This document shows, piece by piece, positions 1-3,928 of a stretch of DNA of 5,609 nt. The position numbers and the translations under genes were made by a program. The stretch's first letter is position 1. Each line of letters starts with the position of its first letter. The notes under the pieces were generated by a model. That model did not search any database and was not told the DNA's origin. It saw only the letters and a program-made list of their open reading frames with translations. The stretch is from an uncultured Ignavibacteriales bacterium. GTDB lineage: Bacteria > Bacteroidota > Ignavibacteria > Ignavibacteriales > Ignavibacteriaceae. Location: the NCBI GenBank assembly GCA_913053915.1, contig CAJXGP010000171.1, forward strand, positions 1-5,609, written 5' to 3'.

Positions 1-48
1 ATATTTTAAATCCCATTGAGTTGGTGCACTATCGCCTTTTGACTCTAC

Positions 49-354
49 CTATAAGGAATTGAAACTTTCAGCGAACACTTGTGCCCGGCTGTGCTTAACC
101 CCGTCTGCCTCATATTGGCTATATCCCATTCTACCTTCGCAAAAAACTATCTGTTTAGGTTTAAGCAGATCAGCAAAGACCTGTGCGAATTTGCCAAATA
201 ATACTACATCGTGCCAGCTGGTAATATCTTTCGAATTTTTGTTGTATTTATATTTTGTGGCTAACTGAAAGTGTAAAATAGCCGCTCCGGAAGATGTAAA
301 TTGTAAATCTTTAATTATTCCAACATATCCGAGCAAAGTAATTTTGTTATACAT
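49..354 (-). CDS. ssb: Single-stranded DNA-binding protein (SSB), OB fold, no C-terminal tail
   Basis: This 101-residue protein reads as a bacterial/phage SSB OB fold. It has the opening N-K-[IV]-x-L-x-G pattern (residues 3-9), the strand ILHFQLAT (26-33), the SWHDVVLFGKFAQ block around W47, and the KPKQIVFCEGRM strand (65-76). SSBs coat single strands at the fork and, through an acidic C-terminal tip, recruit partners. That tip and the flexible linker are absent, because the frame stops at TAG (51-49) right after the last OB strand. The same frame then stays open for 16 more codons to the window edge (VESKGDSAPTQWDLKY), so the protein may be cut by an amber mutation or read through. The ATG at 354 has an AAAGGAG site 5 nt upstream. 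It is the last visible gene of the minus-strand replication operon, 123 bp after the helicase-loader candidate. The family call is firm; the C-terminus is uncertain. Confidence 0.9.
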   Translation of the reverse strand: MYNKITLLGYVGIIKDLQFTSSGAAILHFQLATKYKYNKNSKDITSWHDVVLFGKFAQVFADLLKPKQIVFCEGRMGYSQYEADGVKHSRAQVFAESFNSL

Positions 355-398
355 AATTTCTCCTTTATATTAGTTTTAAGGTGCTTCATTTTAGTTGT

Positions 399-414
399 GA
401 GTATAATTATACTC
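399..414. repeat. Perfect 16-bp palindrome GAGTATAATTATACTC upstream of ssb
   Basis: The 16 bases are identical on both strands and contain TATAAT in each orientation. The site lies 45 bp upstream of the ssb start codon. It could be a dimeric protein-binding site, or a -10 element for an ssb promoter. However, I find no good -35 at 16-18 bp on the minus strand: the nearest candidate, TTGTCG at 437-432, is 20 bp away. Tandem GTTTAA copies (415-426) lie next to it. The role is inferred only. Confidence 0.55.
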
Positions 415-426
415 GTTTAAGTTTAA

Positions 427-465
427 ATACCCGACAAACATATAAAGCGTTCGCTTATCGGGTAT
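427..465 (-). other. Nested stem-loop between the helicase-loader candidate and ssb
   Basis: Outer arms ATACCCGA (427-434) and TCGGGTAT (458-465) are perfect 8-bp complements. They enclose a smaller inverted repeat, AAGCG (445-449) and CGCTT (452-456). In the minus-strand transcript the structure begins about 12 nt after the TAA of the upstream gene (480-478) and is followed by TTAAACTTAAACG rather than a run of U. It is therefore not a textbook intrinsic terminator. It may be a weak terminator, an mRNA-stabilising or processing hairpin, or part of an origin together with the palindrome at 399-414. Confidence 0.5.
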
Positions 466-477
466 ATTATATGACGG

Positions 478-1131
478 TTAGAATGACATATCGTCGTAAT
501 CAAGCTTAACCGTCTTATTTTCCGATAAAAGAAGTTTTATTTCATCGGTGCTAATTTGACTGAATTTATGATTAGCCTCTAAAAATAAAATCTTATCCCC
601 GCTATACCTTACTTTGCGACTTGTGGGTACATTATCGAAGTATTGGTTGTCTGCCTCATGTGAGCCCATGAAGTAATCCTTGACTTCATATGAACCTTTT
701 GGAAGACCGGCAAAGGAACGATATATTTTTATGAAATCCTTCTTAATCCATTTCATTTCTTGTTCCGTAGCCTGACATACGGTGTCATAGCCGATGCCTT
801 CTACTGCTCTTCTAAATGCAGGGTCCTTATCTGTCCAAGAGATATAACTGCTGCATTTGCCTATAATTTTCATTAACCTCTCCCATTTTATTTCGCAAAG
901 GGCTTCTTCACTAACTCCACCGGATATGAAAAAGTCATTAAAGTCACATAAGAGCGGCATTTTAATACCTTTTTTTAAGAAGTATCTCATAGCGTCTTGA
1001 ACCTCAGTGTAATCCCTTTCACTTAAGGTATTGAGATATATTTCAAGAACAGCTTCGGGTAATTCTTGTCTGAAATATGTAGCTAATCCGGTAAGTAACC
1101 TAAGTGTATCGGTTATTTCTTTTTTAGTCAT
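478..1131 (-). CDS. Putative phage helicase loader (G39P-like N-terminus) with a DUF6475-like middle domain
   Basis: The protein has 217 residues from the ATG at 1131. A TTG at 1137 is also in frame but abuts the AAGGGGG ribosome site, whereas the ATG sits 6 nt from it. Residues 1-70 (helical, with LPEAVLEIYLNTLSERDYTEVQDAMRYFLKKG ending in a Pro at 59) resemble the N-terminus of G39P-type loader/inhibitor proteins of phage replicative helicases. Residues 82-140 (WERLMKIIG, SWTDKDPAFRRAVEGIG, WIKKDFIKIYRSF) resemble a domain I remember as DUF6475 in phage and prophage proteins. The tail (about 145-217) is charged and acidic at the end. The gene starts inside the replisome-organizer gene with an 8-nt overlap (ATGACTAA), so the two are probably translationally coupled. 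That context favours a role in helicase loading. The domain match is from memory and moderately sure. Confidence 0.6.
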   Translation of the reverse strand: MTKKEITDTLRLLTGLATYFRQELPEAVLEIYLNTLSERDYTEVQDAMRYFLKKGIKMPLLCDFNDFFISGGVSEEALCEIKWERLMKIIGKCSSYISWTDKDPAFRRAVEGIGYDTVCQATEQEMKWIKKDFIKIYRSFAGLPKGSYEVKDYFMGSHEADNQYFDNVPTSRKVRYSGDKILFLEANHKFSQISTDEIKLLLSENKTVKLDYDDMSF

Positions 1132-2026
1132 TTTCAACCCCCTTATAGTTTTCCATTATTTTTTCTAACAGGGATTTCCCTGTATTTATAATATTTTCAT
1201 TTCGGATTTGATCAAAGGTTTTAGGTTGCGGTCGCGAATTATTTACTGTGATTAATTTACCGCCCGGTTCCACCCTTGTAAGCCACTTAGCGATGAAAGA
1301 CTTATAATTACTCTTTCGCTTTGCTGGGTTAGCTGTAAGCCATGCTCTCATTCGCTTAAGCTCTAAATTAATATTAGCTGAAGGGAAGGCTTCTTGCCAT
1401 ATAGCTGTATCCTCCCGGGTTATGTTCTCAAATTCATTTGTTTCAAAATTAAAGTTTATTTTTTGCACAGGAGGCTTTGAAGATTTTTTGCTTTTTGAAA
1501 AATCATTCGAAGCTAATGTATTAATACTACGGCTTATATTAATATTACTACATACCTTAACTACCTCTGTATCTGGATCTATCTCTGTATCTATATCTTT
1601 CTCTTTCTCTCTATCTCTCTCTGGCATTACATTTTCCTTACATTGTAAGGATTTCTCTTCTTTTTTTCTTGCTCTATAATCTCTAACCCATTGTGCTGAT
1701 TGACTTTCTGAGCCTATTATCGTTAAAACCTCTGGGAGTAAAAAGCTCTCTTTTTCGCTCTCTTTTTCGATTAGATTACAGCTCTTCATAAACTGTAATG
1801 TAATCTTCACATTTTCTACATCTTCGTCTAAAATTAGAGCTAATTCTTCTTCAAGAGTAGCTTCTATTCCCTGATGTTCAATTAAGCCGCCGGAATTAAT
1901 CGACATCAGCAATATTTTTTGATAAATTATTGTGTAAGTATCGCCGCCCGCTATTCTTCTCAGCTTTTTAATATACGGTTGCGTAAAGAAATCTTCTTTC
2001 AATTTTAACCAGTAGTTTTTTTTCAT
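1124..2026 (-). CDS. Phage replisome organizer / replication initiation protein
   Basis: This 300-residue protein begins MKKNYWLKLKEDFF and continues with KKLRRIAGGDTYTIIYQKILL and LEEELALILDEDVENVKITLQFM, the hallmark pattern of the phage replisome organizer N-terminal family (phage_rep_org_N), a winged-helix-like DNA-binding domain (about 1-120). A low-complexity charged linker follows (about 120-200, with RDREKEKDIDTEIDPDTE). A C-terminal block (205-251: W-QEAFP, NLELKRMRAWL, NPAKRKSNYKSFIAKWLTR) is typical of phage replication proteins and often contacts the helicase loader. Such proteins bind the phage origin and start replisome assembly. The ATG at 2026 has an AGGGAG site 7 nt upstream, and the stop overlaps the next gene by 8 nt. 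Two 27-bp repeats lie directly upstream (2039-2105) and may be its binding sites. The family call is strong. Confidence 0.88.
   Translation of the reverse strand: MKKNYWLKLKEDFFTQPYIKKLRRIAGGDTYTIIYQKILLMSINSGGLIEHQGIEATLEEELALILDEDVENVKITLQFMKSCNLIEKESEKESFLLPEVLTIIGSESQSAQWVRDYRARKKEEKSLQCKENVMPERDREKEKDIDTEIDPDTEVVKVCSNINISRSINTLASNDFSKSKKSSKPPVQKINFNFETNEFENITREDTAIWQEAFPSANINLELKRMRAWLTANPAKRKSNYKSFIAKWLTRVEPGGKLITVNNSRPQPKTFDQIRNENIINTGKSLLEKIMENYKGVEND
1565..1622 (-). repeat. Degenerate hexamer repeat (polypurine tract) in the replisome-organizer linker
   Basis: On the minus strand this stretch is a run of GATAGA/GATACA/GAAAGA-type hexamers, strongly purine-rich and close to pure at 1596-1622. 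It encodes the Glu/Asp/Arg/Lys linker between the two domains. The unit is a multiple of three, so changes in copy number would alter linker length without breaking the frame. In lambdoid phages the origin repeats lie inside the linker-coding part of gene O, so an origin here is possible but unproven. Confidence 0.6.
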
Positions 2027-2038
2027 TTTAATACTCCC

Positions 2039-2065
2039 TATTTTACTTTAATGATTTAAAGTAAT
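2039..2065. promoter_or_regulatory. 27-bp repeat, copy B (TTACTTTA-N6-TAAAGTAA core), upstream of the replisome organizer
   Basis: The core at 2043-2064 is an inverted repeat with 8-bp arms around a 6-bp centre (ATGATT); pairing extends to 9 bp here. The flanks TATT and a final T are shared with copy A, so all 27 positions except the 6-bp centre agree (21 of 27 fixed). It ends 12 bp before the replisome-organizer start codon and adjoins its ribosome site. It is a candidate operator or initiator-binding iteron. Confidence 0.7.
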
Positions 2066-2078
2066 TTATAATATATCT

Positions 2079-2105
2079 TATTTTACTTTACTACTCTAAA
2101 GTAAT
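2079..2105. promoter_or_regulatory. 27-bp repeat, copy A (TTACTTTA-N6-TAAAGTAA core), overlapping the end of the ASCH gene
   Basis: Same architecture as copy B with a different centre (CTACTC), placed 40 bp away start to start, close to four helical turns, so both sites face roughly the same side of the DNA. The right arm covers the last codons and the TAG stop of the ASCH gene. Conservation of the arms with free change in the centre is what a dimeric DNA-binding site looks like. Confidence 0.7.
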
Positions 2106-2392
2106 TCGAATTTGATTAAGAAGACTGCATCATTTTCATCATATTTTCCATAAATATCTTCATACTCAATTCTGAATTCCTCAAGCGTTAAGCCTTCATC
2201 TTGCATATCCGCTTCAGTCAAATCTCCTAATCTAACATGCAAAATATGACCTATAAGTAATTTTTGAGATGTATATCTTAGTTGTACAATATCTCCCTTC
2301 TTGATAGAGCATTTATCCCATTTCCGGATTGTTTGTTTTTTGGACCCGTCATAAACCATAGAGATAAATTTACTTCTAAAAGCTAATCTCAT
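2096..2392 (-). CDS. ASCH/PUA-like domain protein
   Basis: This 98-residue protein consists of essentially one small beta-barrel domain. Residues 5-25 (FRSKFISMVYDGSKKQTIRKW) carry the ASCH signature G-x-K-x-x-T-I-R (G16, K19, T21, R23). IKKGDIVQLRY (30-40) is the following K-x-G-D strand typical of PUA/ASCH folds, and a final hydrophobic strand (AVFLIKFELL) closes the domain. ASCH proteins bind nucleic acid; some members are ribonucleases and others (YqfB) hydrolyse N4-acetylcytidine. Which of these applies here is unknown. The ATG at 2392 has an AAGGAG site 7 nt upstream. The 15 bases spanning its leader and start codon (2389-2403) are repeated exactly before the replisome organizer (2023-2037). 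The stop is TAG, with five more codons before an in-frame TAA. It lies mid-operon, after the hairpin at 2433-2482. Confidence 0.78.
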   Translation of the reverse strand: MRLAFRSKFISMVYDGSKKQTIRKWDKCSIKKGDIVQLRYTSQKLLIGHILHVRLGDLTEADMQDEGLTLEEFRIEYEDIYGKYDENDAVFLIKFELL

Positions 2393-2432
2393 TTTAATAC
2401 TCCTTCTTAATTTTTAATAAAGAATATAAAAT

Positions 2433-2482
2433 AAATTTACGCCAACCAAGACATGCATGCAATTCTTAGTTGACGTAAATTT
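2433..2482 (-). terminator. 19-bp hairpin; attenuator or terminator candidate
   Basis: Arms 2433-2451 and 2464-2482 pair over 19 positions around a 12-nt loop. In the plus-strand sequence two positions are C/A mismatches. In the minus-strand transcript these become G-U wobbles, so the stem is continuous only in the operon's own RNA. On the minus strand it is followed by the U-rich tract ATTTATTTTATATTC. On the plus strand it is followed by T6-GC-T6 (2480-2493), which would terminate antisense transcription. It overlaps the last 15 codons and stop of the 35-residue ORF and precedes the ASCH gene, so partial termination or translation-dependent control of the downstream genes is plausible. Confidence 0.65.
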
Positions 2483-2544
2483 TTTGCTTTTTTAGAGACA
2501 ACTATCGTCTCATTTGTTTTCAGTATAGTATAACACATAATCAT
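2437..2544 (-). CDS. Small unrecognised ORF, 35 residues, possible leader peptide
   Basis: The frame MIMCYTILKTNETIVVSKKA... ends ...CMSWLA at TAA (2439-2437). It has one of the best ribosome sites in the window: GGGAGG (2556-2551) placed 6 nt before the ATG at 2544. It starts 15 bp after the stop of the membrane-protein gene. I do not recognise the product; it is basic, with two Cys and one Trp. Its 3' half is the left arm, loop and most of the right arm of the 19-bp hairpin. A ribosome translating it would therefore keep the hairpin open, as in leader-peptide attenuation. It may be a regulatory ORF, a small phage protein or a chance frame. Confidence 0.5.
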   Translation of the reverse strand: MIMCYTILKTNETIVVSKKAKNLRQLRIACMSWLA

Positions 2545-2559
2545 TTTATTCCTCCCTAT

Positions 2560-2727
2560 TTACTCAAATATTAATGCCAAAAATATTGCTCCTATTGCTC
2601 CGTAAAACAAAACCAATATAAGTATTTTAATGAGAATTGCGAAAAATAAACTCAATAAAATAGCTCCCACCATAAGCACAACAGGCATAAGTATTACGTA
2701 AAAAAGCACTACTCCGAGCGCCTTCAT
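2560..2727 (-). CDS. Small membrane protein, 55 residues, coupled to the resolvase gene
   Basis: The frame begins MKALGVVLFYVILMPVVLMV and ends FLALIFE. It is almost wholly hydrophobic except for K2, K34 and the terminal E55, which fits two closely spaced transmembrane helices (about 4-32 and 35-53) separated by the single Lys. Its ATG overlaps the resolvase TGA as ATGA (2727-2724). It has an AAAGGGG ribosome site (2739-2733) 5 nt upstream, so it is very likely translated by coupling. The product is not recognised. In an early phage operon such a protein could be a membrane-acting host-control factor, a superinfection-exclusion protein or a holin-like peptide; its place beside replication genes makes a lysis role less likely. 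Position, start signals and composition support a real gene. Confidence 0.75.
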   Translation of the reverse strand: MKALGVVLFYVILMPVVLMVGAILLSLFFAILIKILILVLFYGAIGAIFLALIFE

Positions 2728-3164
2728 CGGGTCCCCTTTAATTGTGTGTAATAATAAGTGGATAAATTAATTACATCAGCGAGGTCAATATTTTTTATTT
2801 TGTTTTTGCCGTTAGTCCGCAGAGAGGCTTTTTCTTTACCTATCTCTTTCAGCATTTTAAATTGTTTTGAAGTCTTGATATCTTCATGCACTTCCGGATA
2901 TAGTATTTTTGCTTGCCAAATGGAGGGATGAATTTCAACAATTTTCATTTTATTTTTGTGAGCTATACTTATAATCGGGCTTTGCACATAGTTAGCACTA
3001 TTAAATCTTTGTTGAGTCTCAATAACTAAAGTATCGCACAGACCCATAAGTTCCTCCCATAAAGATATAGGCTCTAACAAAGCTCTTCCGTAAGCTAAAA
3101 TTGTCTTCCTCTTAGCCATACAATATGTAATTTTTTTAGGATACAAATTAATCGCTATATACAT
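2724..3164 (-). CDS. RuvC-like Holliday-junction resolvase family protein (RNase H fold), first Asp replaced by Asn
   Basis: This 146-residue protein has the layout of short phage RuvC-like resolvases: an N-terminal beta strand (MYIAINLYPKKITYCM), a second acidic motif LVIETQQRF (E49), an IVEIHPSIWQAKIL segment (75-88) like the 'P..W' block of these proteins, and a C-terminal NIDLADVINLSTYY helix (D127, D130). RuvC-type nucleases use about four acidic residues to hold two metal ions and cut branched DNA symmetrically. Here the first, normally D in the I-x-I-D motif, is N6 (codon AAT), so activity may be reduced or the metal site altered. The ATG (3164) lies inside the regulator gene with a 10-nt overlap and a GAGG site 8 nt upstream. 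The stop overlaps the membrane-protein gene by ATGA. The fold call is good; activity is uncertain. Confidence 0.72.
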   Translation of the reverse strand: MYIAINLYPKKITYCMAKRKTILAYGRALLEPISLWEELMGLCDTLVIETQQRFNSANYVQSPIISIAHKNKMKIVEIHPSIWQAKILYPEVHEDIKTSKQFKMLKEIGKEKASLRTNGKNKIKNIDLADVINLSTYYYTQLKGTR

Positions 3165-3382
3165 TTTTTTTCCTCTTTAATTTTATGGTAGGCTTCGATT
3201 AATATTGCAGGGGTAAGCTCTTTCTCAGTGCGCATCACAATTTTCTCTATAGTCTTCAACGACGGGAACGAAACTGCTCCTAAGATATTATAAACAGCTT
3301 GTCTGCTGATCTTAATATCTTTAGCAAACTGGCGGATACTAATGTGTTCTTTTACTAAATACTCTTTTAACGGATGTGTCAT
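3155..3382 (-). CDS. XRE/Cro-type helix-turn-helix regulator
   Basis: This is a 75-residue single-domain DNA-binding protein. Residues 14-50 (ISIRQFAKDIKISRQAVYNILGAVSFPSLKTIEKI) fit the Cro/CI helix-turn-helix, with the recognition helix at about S26-L34 and the usual 'P-S-L-x-T-I-x-K-I' run into helix 4. A Lys/Glu-rich C-terminal helix ends the protein, and there is no cleavage or oligomerisation domain as in long CI repressors. It is the first gene of the leftward operon and faces the head operon across a 204-bp divergent region, so it likely sets the balance between the two promoters. The ATG at 3382 follows a TTGGAGG site by 4 nt. The direct repeats at 3399-3425, overlapping its own promoter, are candidate autoregulatory sites. 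The stop is TAG, overlapping the resolvase start. Confidence 0.82.
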   Translation of the reverse strand: MTHPLKEYLVKEHISIRQFAKDIKISRQAVYNILGAVSFPSLKTIEKIVMRTEKELTPAILIEAYHKIKEEKKCI

Positions 3383-3398
3383 AATGCCTCCAAATTTA

Positions 3399-3425
3399 AG
3401 TTATTTTACGTTTTAGTTATTTTAC
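3399..3425 (-). promoter_or_regulatory. Direct repeats AGTTATTTTAC over the leftward promoter and start site
   Basis: Two exact 11-bp copies lie at 3399-3409 and 3415-3425, 16 bp apart. One covers the -10 box of the leftward promoter and the other lies at about the transcription start, so a bound protein would block RNA polymerase. The 9-mer TTATTTTAC also occurs in repeat copy A upstream of the replisome organizer (2078-2086), and TATTTTAC in copy B (2039-2046), all in the same orientation. This could be the site of the adjacent XRE regulator. Confidence 0.5.
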
Positions 3426-3447
3426 ATGTATATCAATAAAAGGTCAA
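3419..3447 (-). promoter_or_regulatory. Leftward early promoter, TTGACC-N17-TAAAAT
   Basis: On the minus strand the -35 TTGACC (3447-3442) and -10 TAAAAT (3424-3419) are separated by exactly 17 bp, each differing from the sigma70 consensus by one base. Transcription would start near 3412 and give a leader of about 30 nt to the regulator gene. It is the likely promoter of the whole replication operon. Confidence 0.72.
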
Positions 3448-3493
3448 TTAAAATAGTAGAAATATTTATTATTCGGTTATAGCAAAATCAATA

Positions 3494-3510
3494 ACTTACA
3501 ATATGTAAGT
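3494..3510. promoter_or_regulatory. 17-bp inverted repeat ACTTACA-ATA-TGTAAGT, operator candidate
   Basis: Perfect 7-bp arms flank a 3-bp centre. The site sits between the two divergent promoters, 22 bp upstream of the rightward -35. A further half-site-like ACTTATA begins at 3521. The position suits an activator of the head operon or an operator shared by both promoters. The bound protein is unknown; its sequence differs from the TTATTTTAC repeats, suggesting a second regulator. Confidence 0.5.
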
Positions 3511-3532
3511 GTAACTATATACTTATAAGGTA

Positions 3533-3561
3533 TTGACTTTATTAGATTTTTAATATAAAAT
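3533..3561 (+). promoter_or_regulatory. Rightward late promoter, TTGACT-N17-TAAAAT
   Basis: The -35 TTGACT (3533-3538) and -10 TAAAAT (3556-3561) have ideal 17-bp spacing and one mismatch each to consensus. The start site would fall near 3568, leaving a leader of under 20 nt before the ATG at 3587, with the GGAGG site at 3577-3581. It uses the same -10 sequence as the opposing leftward promoter. Two TAAAATAAT copies (3556-3564, 3564-3572) overlap the -10 and start and resemble the reverse complement of the regulator-promoter repeats, so shared control is possible. Confidence 0.72.
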
Positions 3562-3586
3562 AATAAAATAATAATTGGAGGTAAAT

Positions 3587-3928
3587 ATGTTAACACGGAG
3601 TCAAAGAAAGGTTAGGGATAATCTACTCGAGACCAACTATAATCGAGCTAAGGAAGCACGCGATAAGTCAGAAATAGAAAAGCATAACAAAGATTTTAAA
3701 AGTCTGATGAGTTATGCGATGAGTAAAATACCGGCTGATAAGCGTAAAGAGGTAGAAAATTCCTTAACTCCCGAAAGTAAAATGCATTATACTAAAATTA
3801 CTGATGAAATTAAAAAGGTGATGACAAAACCCGAGAATACGGGAACAGATATTGGCGATGTTGCCAAATTTGGAAACCTTAAACTTCAAACGTTTAGAGA
3901 TACTTACGCTTCTAAACCCTTAAAATAA
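3587..3928 (+). CDS. Unrecognised 113-residue charged protein, first gene of the head operon
   Basis: I do not recognise this protein. It starts MLTRSQRKVRDNLLETNYNR and is rich in Lys, Glu and Asp, with no Trp or Cys. Predicted helices cover roughly residues 3-50 and 52-83, followed by a Gly/Thr/Pro-containing loop (about 84-95) and a short C-terminal stretch. The ATG at 3587 is chosen because GGAGG (3577-3581) lies 5 nt upstream; an in-frame TTG at 3575 overlaps that site and cannot be the start. The stop TAA directly abuts the portal ATG (TAAATG), so it is the promoter-proximal partner of the portal gene. The place just before the portal is often held by terminase genes, so a divergent small terminase subunit is possible, but no DNA-binding motif is visible. 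Confidence 0.8.
   Translation: MLTRSQRKVRDNLLETNYNRAKEARDKSEIEKHNKDFKSLMSYAMSKIPADKRKEVENSLTPESKMHYTKITDEIKKVMTKPENTGTDIGDVAKFGNLKLQTFRDTYASKPLK

Noticed and set aside
1..16. Possible start of another minus-strand gene (ATG at 16)
   Set aside because: Only five codons are visible and there is no ribosome site at proper spacing; the SSB-frame extension is at least as likely.
59..268. Plus-strand open frame opposite ssb
   Set aside because: No ribosome site, and it lies wholly antisense to a clear SSB gene; the protein has no recognisable pattern.
325..390. Tiny minus-strand frame starting MKHLKTNIKEKL upstream of and overlapping ssb
   Set aside because: It has no ribosome site, is only about 20 codons long, and runs through the ssb ribosome site in another frame.
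402..437. A sigma70 promoter for ssb using TATAAT in the palindrome
   Set aside because: The only -35-like hexamer (TTGTCG) is 20 bp from the -10, and no TGN extension is present.
427..465. Classical rho-independent terminator
   Set aside because: The stem is followed by TTAAACTTAAACG rather than a U-run on the minus strand, so it is listed only as a stem-loop.
1132..1137. TTG start for the helicase-loader candidate
   Set aside because: The TTG directly abuts the AAGGGGG ribosome site; the ATG at 1131 has correct spacing.
1422..1679. Plus-strand open frame opposite the replisome organizer
   Set aside because: It is a by-product of the low-complexity linker (Ser/Phe/Leu-rich reading of the TCTCTA repeats), with no start signals.
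3575..3586. TTG start for the first head-operon gene
   Set aside because: The TTG overlaps the GGAGG site used by the ATG at 3587.
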